A program made the position numbers and the translations under genes. 64,000 nt of DNA, taken from positions 40,517 to 104,516 of the forward strand of contig NZ_SPQZ01000009.1 in assembly GCF_004570845.1 (NCBI RefSeq), read 5' to 3'. This DNA comes from Orlajensenia leifsoniae (GTDB lineage: Bacteria; Actinomycetota; Actinomycetes; Actinomycetales; Microbacteriaceae). The notes beneath the pieces are model-generated. The model did not search any database. It was given only the letters and a program-made list of their open reading frames with translations, and was not told the origin of the DNA. Numbering within the stretch: the first letter of the stretch is position 1; each line of letters opens with the position of its first letter. Shown in pieces: positions 9,236 through 17,178 of the stretch.

Positions 9236-9965
9236 CGATCGCAGCAGCGGCCAACCCCGAGTCGCCGGTCCGCAGCCAGCGGTCGATCGCCGTTCCCGTC
9301 ACGGCCGCCCCGAGCAGGCGGGCCACGGGCTCCTCGGACGACGGCGCCCGATAGGCCAATTGGGTGGCGATGGCCTGCCATGCGGGGTCGGCATCCTGGC
9401 GGGCGAGGTCGAGGCAGCACAGGCAGGGACCCTCCGATCCCGGCCGCACGAACGGGCCGACGGTGAGGGTCGTGTCGCCGAACACGACGGCGAGGTGCGG
9501 AACGTCGCGGCGCAGCCAGTGGCCGTAGCGGACCGGCCGCACGACGTGGTGGGCGACCAGTACGACGACGTCGGGCGCGCTCCGCGAGGCGGCGGCATCC
9601 GGGAGGCCATCGGTGCGACGGATGCCGTGACCCAACGCCGCGAGCACGTCGGCGATGGCGTCGGCCGTCTCCCCGGCGCCGTCGACGATGACGTCGCCGG
9701 CGCGAGGCATCGCCACGACGTCGCTGTCGAGGATCGCCGGGGCGAGCTGCGTCAGCAGGGAGTCGACCTGGGTCGGGTCGCTGCCCACCAGGGTTGCGAC
9801 GACATCGAGGGTGCTGCGCGGCAGCCCCGCCTGAAGCGCCGCGATGATGCGTTCGTCGGTGCTCGTGACCCCGCTGATCGTGGCGACGGGCTCGTCGACG
9901 CCGACCTGCAGAGTGTCGGGAGTGCGCCAGACGAGCGGGATGCGGGGGTCGAGTCGGAGCGACAT
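9096..9965 (-). CDS. TOMM leader-peptide-binding / ThiF-like cyclodehydratase-partner-like protein
   Basis: 289 residues from ATG 9965. The N-terminus (SLRLDPRIPLVWRTPDTLQVG) and the middle segment GPCLCCLDLARQDADPAW (residues 179-196; C181, C183, C184) resemble the family annotated as TOMM precursor leader peptide-binding or bacteriocin cyclodehydratase-domain proteins, which derive from E1/ThiF folds. No YcaO partner or precursor peptide lies nearby, and actinobacterial genomes usually keep this gene beside uvrD2 (Rv3196-like), so a housekeeping role is more likely than natural-product synthesis. A longer in-frame start upstream gives Arg/Ser-rich sequence antisense to the next gene and was rejected. 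Converges on and overlaps uvrD2 by 140 bp. Confidence 0.65.
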   Translation of the reverse strand: MSLRLDPRIPLVWRTPDTLQVGVDEPVATISGVTSTDERIIAALQAGLPRSTLDVVATLVGSDPTQVDSLLTQLAPAILDSDVVAMPRAGDVIVDGAGETADAIADVLAALGHGIRRTDGLPDAAASRSAPDVVVLVAHHVVRPVRYGHWLRRDVPHLAVVFGDTTLTVGPFVRPGSEGPCLCCLDLARQDADPAWQAIATQLAYRAPSSEEPVARLLGAAVTGTAIDRWLRTGDSGLAAAAIVIDARTGASSLRTLQPHAECGCRALSGISTVPGVRADADRPAPSSG

Positions 9966-10020
9966 CCCAGCAGTGTGCTCCGGTCTGCGCGGGCGCGCGC
10001 CGAATCGTCCACAGGCGCAG

Positions 10021-11385
10021 CTAGACCTGCGGTTCGCTCGGCCTCTCGGGTCCGTCGTTGCGCAGCAGGTCCTCGAGGGCCTGATCGATGTCGTCGAGAG
10101 CGGGCTCGCCGCCCTCGGCCGTCTGAGTGAGGCGGGTGACGAGGCCCATCGGGTCGTCGAGGTCCTCCGACGTCGGCAGGATGTCGGGGTGCGCCCAGAG
10201 CGCGTCACGCGCTTCGCCGCCGACGGCATCCGTCACCGCCTGCCACATGGCAGCGGCCTCTCGGAGTCGACGCGGACGCAGCTCGAGTCCCACGAGCGTG
10301 GAGAACGCCGACTCGGCCGGTCCACCCGACGCGCGGCGGCGACGCACCATCTCGGCGATCGCGACGGACTTGGGCAGACGTGACGTGGCAGCGGCCGTCA
10401 CGACGTCGACCCAGCCCTCGACCAGCGCGAGCATGGTCTCGAGACGGGCGAGCGCGGCCAGCTGGGCGTCGGTCTTCGGCGGGATCAGCGAGCCGTTGGT
10501 GAGGGCGTCGCGCAGCTGCTCGGGGCTCGACGGGTCGAACTGCTCGGCGAGATCCTGCAGCTGCTCGTTGTCGATGCGCAGCCCACGCGAGAACTCCGTG
10601 ATCGAGCTGATCATGTGCAGGCGCAGCCAGCGGGCGTGCCGGAACAGTCGGGCGTGGGCGAGCTCGCGCACGGCCAGGTAGATCTGCACCTGGTCATCCT
10701 CGACGTCGAGGCCCTCGCCGAATCCGGCGACGTTCTGCGGCAGAAGCGCGGCCTCGCCATCGCCGAGCAGGGGGATTCCGACGTCGCCGCCGGAGACGAC
10801 CTCGCTGGCGAGCTGACCGACGACCTGGCCCAGCTGCATGGCGAACATCGTGCCGCCGATCGAGCGCATGAGGGAGCCGGCATTGGCCACCATGCTGCGC
10901 ATCTCCTCGGGAGCCTGCTCCGAGAGCGCACGGGTCAGGGCATCGGCGATGCTCGAGGCGACCGGCTCGGCGAGCTGGGTCCAGACCGGCATAGTCCTGG
11001 TGACCCACTGCTTGCGGGTGATGAGCTGGGGCGCATCCGAGAGCTCACTCACGGAGACGACCTCGTCGAGCCACAGCGACGCGATGTTGAAGGCGGCGTC
11101 GAGCTGCGCGCGCTGCTCGTCCGTGGGGAAGAGCTGGGTGGCCGCTGCACGGTCTTCGCCGGCCTTGAGCGCGATGCTCCAGTCGATGCCCTCGCTGGAG
11201 TTGCGCAGGGCTCCCTGCAGCTGGCTCATCAGGGCGGCGATTGATGCAGGGTCGTTGGGGAGCCCTGCTGCGCCGGCGAGCTGGCTCGGATCGAAGCCGG
11301 ACCCACCAGCCAGGAACTGCTGCAGCATGTCGCGCAGTTCGTCCTCGGATCCGGGTTCGTCGTCCCGCTCGGGGTTCTCGGCCAC
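10021..11385 (-). CDS. Zincin_2 (DUF2342) zinc-dependent metalloprotease-like protein
   Basis: About 454 residues. The family (coenzyme F420 biosynthesis-associated / putative hydrolase, Rv3195-like) carries a zincin-like helix, visible here as AVRELAHARLFRHARWL (about residues 238-254), a variant of HExxH with Glu and a downstream His kept but the first His replaced by Arg, as I recall is usual for the family. The N-terminus is acidic and disordered. GTG 11385 is chosen because GAGAGG on the minus strand (11394-11399) lies eight bases upstream; GTG 11394 is the alternative and adds three residues. It is the second gene on this strand after the leader-binding-like gene, 55 bp apart, and diverges from the PDZ protease gene. 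Confidence 0.8.
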   Translation of the reverse strand: MAENPERDDEPGSEDELRDMLQQFLAGGSGFDPSQLAGAAGLPNDPASIAALMSQLQGALRNSSEGIDWSIALKAGEDRAAATQLFPTDEQRAQLDAAFNIASLWLDEVVSVSELSDAPQLITRKQWVTRTMPVWTQLAEPVASSIADALTRALSEQAPEEMRSMVANAGSLMRSIGGTMFAMQLGQVVGQLASEVVSGGDVGIPLLGDGEAALLPQNVAGFGEGLDVEDDQVQIYLAVRELAHARLFRHARWLRLHMISSITEFSRGLRIDNEQLQDLAEQFDPSSPEQLRDALTNGSLIPPKTDAQLAALARLETMLALVEGWVDVVTAAATSRLPKSVAIAEMVRRRRASGGPAESAFSTLVGLELRPRRLREAAAMWQAVTDAVGGEARDALWAHPDILPTSEDLDDPMGLVTRLTQTAEGGEPALDDIDQALEDLLRNDGPERPSEPQV

Positions 11386-11526
11386 TTCAGGCACCTCTCA
11401 GTCGCGTATCTCTACGCTAGCCCCGGAACCTTGGTAACTTGTCGGGAAATGCGTCCGCAGGCGGGCCTGGGAGTCCGCCCGTCGCGAACAGCGAGAGCGC
11501 GGGGTCGTACTGATGAAGGGAACCCG

Positions 11527-12633
11527 TTGTCACTGTTCACGGATGCCGCGACCGACGACGGCGCGCGCCCGCCGCGCCGAACGAGGCCGGGCTGGATCAT
11601 CCTCGGCGTCGCCCTCGTCGCCATCATCGTTCTCGGCGCCATGCCGGCGCCGTACGTGATCGATCTTCCCGGCCCCGTCTACAACACTCTGGGCACGGCC
11701 GAGCACGACGGTGAGCAGGTTCCGCTCATCAGCATCCCCGACGAGAAGACCTACGAGACCGAGGGTTCGCTCGACCTGCTCACGGTCTCGCAGAAGGGCA
11801 ACCGCGAGCAGCAGCCCGGGTGGTTCGAGGTGGCCACGTCGTGGTTCGACCCGACCCGTGCCGTGCTTCCCATCGATGCAGTGTTCCCCGAGGACGTCAG
11901 CGACGACCAGATCCAGCAGCAGAGCCAGGCCGCGATGGTCGACTCCCAGCAGGACGCCATCGCGGCAGCCCTCGTCGAGCTCGGTTACGACTTCCCGCGC
12001 GAGGTCACGGTCGCCGGAATCACGGAGAAGTCCCCGGCCGAGGGCGTGCTCGAGGAGGGCGACATCATCACGGCCCTGAACGGCGCCGAGGTGCACGACA
12101 CCCAGGCGCTGCGTGACGCCGTCGCCGACAACGGCACCGACAAGCCCGCGACGGTCGACTACGAGCGCGATGGCGTGGCGGCATCCGCCGAGATCACGCC
12201 GATCGACGCCGACGGAACCGCTCTCATCGGCGTCGGCGTGCGCATGAACTACGAGTTCCCGTTCGACGTCGACATCCAGCTCGACAACGTCGGCGGACCG
12301 AGCGCCGGGCAGATGTTCGCGCTCGGCATCATCGACAAGCTCACTCCCGGTCTGCTCAACGGGGGAGAGAACGTGGCGGGAACCGGCACCATCGACTCTG
12401 CGGGCACCATCGGGGCCATCGGCGGCATCCGTCAGAAGCTCTACGGGGCCAAGGATGCCGGAGCCGACTGGTTCCTCGCGCCGGCGTCGAACTGCACCGA
12501 GGTCGTCGGGCACGTGCCCGATGGGCTCACCGTGTTCAGCGTGAAGACGCTCGACGACTCGATGACCGTGCTCGACACCATCGCGAATGGCGGCGACACC
12601 AGCGCATTGCCGTCCTGTTCCTCGGCATCCTGA
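11527..12633 (+). CDS. Membrane-anchored PDZ plus Lon-type (S16) protease-like protein
   Basis: 368 residues. One N-terminal membrane segment (GWIILGVALVAIIVLGAM, about 22-39) is followed by an extracytoplasmic region with a PDZ domain (VAGITEKSPAEGVLEEGDII, about 161-180) and a C-terminal Lon S16 fold. The catalytic Ser lies in GGPSAGQ (about 260) and the Lys in RQKLYGAKDAG (about 303), so the Ser-Lys dyad appears intact. There is no ATPase domain. Orthologous in architecture to Rv3194c and to the YlbL family. TTG 11527 is chosen because GAAGGG (11515-11520) is well spaced and because the frame upstream is low-complexity. Divergent from the zincin_2 gene. Confidence 0.88.
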   Translation: MSLFTDAATDDGARPPRRTRPGWIILGVALVAIIVLGAMPAPYVIDLPGPVYNTLGTAEHDGEQVPLISIPDEKTYETEGSLDLLTVSQKGNREQQPGWFEVATSWFDPTRAVLPIDAVFPEDVSDDQIQQQSQAAMVDSQQDAIAAALVELGYDFPREVTVAGITEKSPAEGVLEEGDIITALNGAEVHDTQALRDAVADNGTDKPATVDYERDGVAASAEITPIDADGTALIGVGVRMNYEFPFDVDIQLDNVGGPSAGQMFALGIIDKLTPGLLNGGENVAGTGTIDSAGTIGAIGGIRQKLYGAKDAGADWFLAPASNCTEVVGHVPDGLTVFSVKTLDDSMTVLDTIANGGDTSALPSCSSAS

Positions 12634-12693
12634 GTATCGGCTGGGCATACGCCGTAGGGCCGTAACCTCAGGGAAACGTTATCTGCCAGTGCC

Positions 12694-12699
12694 TAGGAT
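12694..12699 (+). promoter_or_regulatory. Possible -10 element (TAGGAT) for the UPF0182 gene
   Basis: The 110-bp gap before the UPF0182 gene holds TAGGAT about 45 bp before its GTG start. No convincing -35 hexamer is seen at 16-18 bp. Suggests the UPF0182 gene has its own promoter rather than only read-through from the protease gene. Confidence 0.3.
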
Positions 12700-12743
12700 G
12701 AGTCCTTGAAGCAGTTCAACAGACGAGCAATGAGGCATCTTTC

Positions 12744-15668
12744 GTGACATCAGCCACCTCCGACCCCTCCGATCGCCGCAGACGGGCACCACTCGTCATC
12801 ACGATCGTGATCGTCGCCGCCCTCGTGGTGGCGTTCTTCGTGTTCGCGGGCGTCTACGCCGACGTTCTGTGGTTCGACGACCTCGGATTCCTCTCGGTGC
12901 TCACCACGCAGTGGGTCGCCGGGGCCTCGATGTTCCTCATCGGGTTCTTCGCGATGGCCGTCCCTGTCTGGGTCGCCATCCAGGTCGCCTATCGTTCGCG
13001 ACCCGTCTACGCGAAGCTCAACTCCCAGCTCGACCGCTACCAGCAGGTCATCGAGCCGCTGCGCCGCCTCGCCATGTGGGGCATCCCGGTGCTACTCGGC
13101 CTCTTCGCCGGCGTCTCCGCGTCATCGCGCTGGGAGCTCACCGCCCTCTGGCTGAACCGCACGCCCACGGGAACCACCGACCCCCAGTTCAACCTCGACA
13201 TCTCGTTCTACCTGTTCGACCTGCCGTTCTTCCACGCCGTGCTGGGCTTCGCCTCGGCCGTCGTGCTGCTCGCCCTCCTCCTCGGCGTCGCCACCAGCTA
13301 CCTCTACGGAGCCATTAGGGTCAGCGGTCGCGAGGTGCTCATCGCCAAGGCTGCCCGCATCCAGATCGCCGTCACGGCCGGTCTGTACCTGTTGCTCCAG
13401 GCCGTCAGCGTCTGGCTCGACCGCTACACCACGCTCACCGACGCCAACGCGAATATCACCGGTGCGGCATACACCGACGTCCACGCCACGATCCCGGGCC
13501 GCGCCATCCTCGCCGGCGCGGCGCTGTTCGTCGCCATCCTGTTCTTCATCACGGCCTTCATCGGCCGCTGGCGCCTTCCCCTCGTCGGCACGGCGCTCCT
13601 CATCGTGACCGCGCTCATCGCCGGATCGCTGTACCCGTGGGTCACCCAGCGCTTCACCGTCGACCCGAGCGAGAAGACGTTGGAGGAGCCGTACATCCAG
13701 CGCAACATCGACCTCACCCGGCAGGCGTTCGGCGTCGACTCCGTCGAGGAGATCCCGTACAACGCGACGACGGATGCCGAGCCCGGCGCCCTGCGCTCCG
13801 ACGCCGAGACCACGGCGAGCATCCGCATCCTCGACCCCGCCATCGTCAGCGACACCTTCTCGCAGCTCGAGCAGTTCCGGCAGTACTACCAGTTCCCGAA
13901 GGAGCTGAACGTCGACCGCTACACGATCGACGGCAAGAGCCAGGACACCGTGGTGGCGGTTCGCGACCTGAACCTCGCCGGCCTCGACGACGCCCAGACC
14001 TGGGTGAACTCCTCGCTGGTCTACACCCACGGTTACGGTCTCGTGGCCGCCTACGGCAACCAGCGCTCGGCCGATGGCCAGCCCGTGTTCCTCGAGTCCG
14101 GCATCCCGACCTCCGGCGACCTCGGCGACTTCGAGCCGCGCATCTACTTCGGCACCAACTCGCCGACGTACTCCATCGTGGGTGCGCCCAAGGGCGGCAA
14201 GCCGGTCGAGCTCGACTACCCGTCGGGCGACCAAGGCGCCGACCAGAAGTACAACACCTTCGACGGCGACGGCGGGCCGAAGCTCGACAACGTCTTCAAG
14301 AAGCTGGTCTACGCACTCAAGTTCCAGTCGGAGCAGATCTTCCTCTCCGACTCGGTCACGACGAGCTCGCAGATCCTCTACGAGCGCGACCCCAAGTCGC
14401 GTGTGCAGAAGGTCGCCCCGTACCTCACTCTCGACTCCGAGACCTACCCGACCGTGGTAGACGGACGCATCGTGTGGGTGGTCGACGGCTACACCACGAG
14501 CGAGAACTACCCGTACTCGACGAAGCTCAGCATGAGCGACGCCATCGCCGACACCGAGACGCCCACGCCGACCTTCGCGATCGACAACGTGAACTACATC
14601 CGCAACTCGGTGAAGGCCACCGTCGACGCGTACGACGGCAAGGTCACGCTCTACGCCTGGGATGACACCGACCCGCTGCTGAAGAGCTGGCAGAAGATCT
14701 ACCCGTCGACGATCAAGCCGCTCACGGCGATGTCGGGTGCCCTCATGAGCCACGTGCGCTACCCGTCCGACCTGTTCAAGCTGCAGCGGGCCACCCTCGG
14801 CCGCTACCACGTGACAGACGCGTCGTCGTTCTACTCGCGCAACGACGCGTGGGTGGTGCCGGACGACCCGACAGCCGCCGAGGCCTCGAACACCCTGCAG
14901 CCGCCGTACTACCTGACCATGCAGATGCCCGGCCAGGATGCTCCGGCGTACTCCCTGTACTCGACCTTCATCCCGGAGTCGAAGGGTTCGGTCAGCCGCA
15001 ACGTGCTCACGGGCTACCTGGCCGTCGACTCTGACGCCGGTGCCGACAAGGGCACCAAGGCCTCGGGCTACGGCAAGCTCAGGCTGTTGACGCTGCCGAA
15101 GGACGATACCGTGCCCGGCCCTGGCCAGGTCCAAGCCAACTTCGACGCCGACACCAGCGTCTCGCAGCAGTTGAACCTGCTGCGACAGGGCCAGACGACA
15201 GTGCTGAACGGAAACCTGCTCACGCTTCCCGTCGGTGGCGGCCTGCTCTATGTGCAGCCCGTGTACGTCAAGTCGAAGGGCGGCGACGGCTACCCGCTGC
15301 TGCAGAAGGTGCTCGTGGCGTTCGGCGACAAGATCGCCTTCCAGGACACCCTCGACGAGTCGCTCGACGTGCTCTTCGGTGGAGACTCCGGTGCCGATGC
15401 CGGTGACCAGGGCTCCGAGGCTCCGGGTGAGACTCCGACCGATCCCGAGACCGACCCCGGCACCGGAACCGAGACGGATCCCGGCACCACGCCGACGACC
15501 GGTGACCCCGCCGTCGACGCCCAGCTGAAGGATCTGTCCAACCAGGCCAAGCAGCAGCTGAAGGACAAGCAGGACGCCCTCAGCTCAGGCGACTGGGCCG
15601 CGTACGGTGTCGCCGACGCCGCGCTCGCCCAGACCGTCGGCAAGATGATCGCGCTGCTGAACGACTGA
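12744..15668 (+). CDS. UPF0182 family multi-pass membrane protein
   Basis: 974 residues from GTG 12744, with TGAGG eight bases upstream. The first 310 residues hold about seven hydrophobic helices, beginning with APLVITIVIVAALVVAFFVF; the rest is a large domain on one side of the membrane, containing the family-typical stretch after VTQRFTVDPSEKTLEEPYI. Residues about 880-925 are an acidic, Thr/Pro/Gly-rich linker, and the last 60 residues form a charged amphipathic helix. Matches Rv3193c-type proteins in length and layout; function unknown. It follows the PDZ protease in conserved order, which hints at a shared envelope role. Confidence 0.9.
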   Translation: MTSATSDPSDRRRRAPLVITIVIVAALVVAFFVFAGVYADVLWFDDLGFLSVLTTQWVAGASMFLIGFFAMAVPVWVAIQVAYRSRPVYAKLNSQLDRYQQVIEPLRRLAMWGIPVLLGLFAGVSASSRWELTALWLNRTPTGTTDPQFNLDISFYLFDLPFFHAVLGFASAVVLLALLLGVATSYLYGAIRVSGREVLIAKAARIQIAVTAGLYLLLQAVSVWLDRYTTLTDANANITGAAYTDVHATIPGRAILAGAALFVAILFFITAFIGRWRLPLVGTALLIVTALIAGSLYPWVTQRFTVDPSEKTLEEPYIQRNIDLTRQAFGVDSVEEIPYNATTDAEPGALRSDAETTASIRILDPAIVSDTFSQLEQFRQYYQFPKELNVDRYTIDGKSQDTVVAVRDLNLAGLDDAQTWVNSSLVYTHGYGLVAAYGNQRSADGQPVFLESGIPTSGDLGDFEPRIYFGTNSPTYSIVGAPKGGKPVELDYPSGDQGADQKYNTFDGDGGPKLDNVFKKLVYALKFQSEQIFLSDSVTTSSQILYERDPKSRVQKVAPYLTLDSETYPTVVDGRIVWVVDGYTTSENYPYSTKLSMSDAIADTETPTPTFAIDNVNYIRNSVKATVDAYDGKVTLYAWDDTDPLLKSWQKIYPSTIKPLTAMSGALMSHVRYPSDLFKLQRATLGRYHVTDASSFYSRNDAWVVPDDPTAAEASNTLQPPYYLTMQMPGQDAPAYSLYSTFIPESKGSVSRNVLTGYLAVDSDAGADKGTKASGYGKLRLLTLPKDDTVPGPGQVQANFDADTSVSQQLNLLRQGQTTVLNGNLLTLPVGGGLLYVQPVYVKSKGGDGYPLLQKVLVAFGDKIAFQDTLDESLDVLFGGDSGADAGDQGSEAPGETPTDPETDPGTGTETDPGTTPTTGDPAVDAQLKDLSNQAKQQLKDKQDALSSGDWAAYGVADAALAQTVGKMIALLND

Positions 15669-15682
15669 TCGGCGGAGGACTG

Positions 15683-16549
15683 ATGGTCGACCTGCGAGAC
15701 GGCGACTGGCTCGACGACAACCGGGCGAACTGGAACGAGCGCGTGCCCGTGCACCTGGCCAGCGGGTTCTACGACTCGAGCCCGTTGCGTGCCGGTGGCA
15801 GCGTGCTCGACCCGATCGTGGCCGCCGAGATCGCCGAGCTGTTCCCCGACGGTCTCGACGGCACGAGGGTTCTGCACCTGCAGTGCCACTTCGGCTCGGA
15901 CTCGCTCTCGCTCGTGAAGCTCGGTGCCACCGTCGTCGGGCTCGACTTCTCGCGCCCGGCAGTGCAGGAGGCGCGGCGCATGGCCGCAGAGCTCGGTGTC
16001 GCCGATCGTGCGCGCTTCATCGAAGCGAACATCTACGACGCCCGGCATATCCTGCCCGAGCCCGAGTCGTTCGACCTGGTGTTCACGACATGGGGAACCA
16101 TCGGCTGGCTTCCGGATGTCGCGGAGTGGGCTCGCATCGTGGCCTGGTTCATGAAGCCGGGAGGGCGGTTCTACTTCGCCGACGGGCATCCGACCGCCTT
16201 CGTCTTCGACGGGGATTCCGCGGCCGACGGCATGCCGGCTTTCGCCTACCCGTATGTGAGCGATGAGCCCGACATCATCGACGACCCGGGCGACTACGCC
16301 GATGACGAGGCGGTGCTCGAGAACGCGCGCACCTGGGAGTGGATGCATCCGCTCGGCGAGGTGATGGCGTCGCTCCGGGAGGCCGGCCTCCGCATCGACA
16401 TGTTCCGCGAACACCTGCAGGTGCCGTGGCGCATGTTCCCGGTGCTGGTCGAGAAGGAGTCGGGCATGTTCGGCTGGGCCGACCAGCAGTGGTTGCCGCT
16501 GGCGTACTCGCTCGTCGCGGCGAACCCTGCTCCGGATCCGGGTCGCTGA
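15683..16549 (+). CDS. Class I SAM-dependent methyltransferase
   Basis: 288 residues with GGAGGA seven bases upstream of ATG 15683 and 14 bp after the UPF0182 stop, so probably in one transcript. Motif I is VLHLQCHFGSDSLSL (about 57-71); the acidic residue ending strand 2 is in VVGLDFSRPAV (about 90), and motif post-II in ARFIEANIYDARH. The N-terminus (LDDNRANWNERVPVHLAS) resembles methyltransferases that begin with an N-x-x-NW motif. The substrate cannot be read from sequence. Confidence 0.85.
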   Translation: MVDLRDGDWLDDNRANWNERVPVHLASGFYDSSPLRAGGSVLDPIVAAEIAELFPDGLDGTRVLHLQCHFGSDSLSLVKLGATVVGLDFSRPAVQEARRMAAELGVADRARFIEANIYDARHILPEPESFDLVFTTWGTIGWLPDVAEWARIVAWFMKPGGRFYFADGHPTAFVFDGDSAADGMPAFAYPYVSDEPDIIDDPGDYADDEAVLENARTWEWMHPLGEVMASLREAGLRIDMFREHLQVPWRMFPVLVEKESGMFGWADQQWLPLAYSLVAANPAPDPGR

Positions 16550-16638
16550 GGCCCGGACGCAGTCCGCGGCCGAAGCGCACCCTTCAACGCCCCCCGATTC
16601 GTCCTCTGCGCCAAGCCGTGATAAGTTATTCCTTGTGC

Positions 16639-16712
16639 CGCGGGGTGGAGCAGTTCGGTAGCTCGCTGGGCTCATAACCCAGAGGTCGCAGGTTCAAATC
16701 CTGTCCCCGCAA
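16639..16712 (+). tRNA. Initiator tRNA-fMet (CAT), copy 1
   Basis: 74 nt without an encoded CCA. Acceptor strands CGCGGGG and CCCCGCA leave the C1-A72 mismatch that marks bacterial initiator tRNA. The anticodon stem CTGGG/CCCAG surrounds the loop with CAT and ends in three G-C pairs, the second initiator hallmark. TPsiC arm GGTTCAAATCC is intact. Identical to copy 2. Confidence 0.95.
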
Positions 16713-16718
16713 CAGTAA

Positions 16719-16753
16719 GACCCTCGGATCCGCAAGGATCCGGGGGTCTTTTT
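16719..16753 (+). terminator. Rho-independent terminator after tRNA copy 1
   Basis: GACCCtCGGATCC pairs with GGATCCGgGGGTC around a GCAA tetraloop, then a T run. Seven bases after the tRNA, so it ends that transcript. Confidence 0.85.
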
Positions 16754-16860
16754 CTTTGCCCGGACCCGCTCGACTTGTCTTCTCCCGGCCCGCCGGTCTC
16801 GCGTTGGGAAGCGAGCGTGGTCGAGTGGGCTCGATCGGTGGCGTAAGCTGATTCCTGTGC

Positions 16861-16934
16861 CGCGGGGTGGAGCAGTTCGGTAGCTCGCTGGGCTCATAAC
16901 CCAGAGGTCGCAGGTTCAAATCCTGTCCCCGCAA
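16861..16934 (+). tRNA. Initiator tRNA-fMet (CAT), copy 2
   Basis: Identical to copy 1 over all 74 nt, with the same C1-A72 mismatch and GGG/CCC anticodon stem. The 20 bases upstream of the two copies are related but diverged, so each may have its own promoter from an old tandem duplication. The accessory region starts directly downstream. Confidence 0.95.
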
Positions 16935-16984
16935 CGATGGCGCGATTGGAGAATTGGTTTCCAGTTCTCGGTAAATCGCTCAGA

Positions 16985-17026
16985 AGAGGCCGGAAGTGAA
17001 GAAATTCGCTTCCGGCCTCTCCTGTT
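16985..17026 (+). terminator. Rho-independent terminator after tRNA copy 2
   Basis: A 12-bp perfect stem, AGAGGCCGGAAG with CTTCCGGCCTCT around a 12-base loop, followed by CCTGTTTT. About 50 bp after the tRNA. Confidence 0.8.
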
Positions 17027-17178
17027 TTGCCGCAGGATGCGTTCTGGGGCAGTCGCGCCATGGTCGATGATGCTGACTTTCCTCTTAATCGACGAATAGC
17101 CCGCCGGGAGGGCAGGCTAAAGCTTTCGATGCTTGGATGTCTGGTAGCGCTTGCGACGGTGTCGCCGGGGTGAGGTGC

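Noticed and set aside
9096..9965. Thiazole/oxazole-modified peptide biosynthesis cluster
   Set aside because: Only a leader-binding-like protein is present; no YcaO, dehydrogenase or precursor peptide, and the locus is conserved housekeeping context.
13122..15134. 670-codon open frame antisense to the UPF0182 gene
   Set aside because: Arg/Val/Gly-rich shadow frame typical of high-GC antisense; the UPF0182 frame has clear membrane helices and a ribosome site.
16990..17020. Perfect 12-bp inverted repeat considered as an element end or att site
   Set aside because: Stem, loop and following T-rich bases fit a tRNA terminator, and no second copy was seen.
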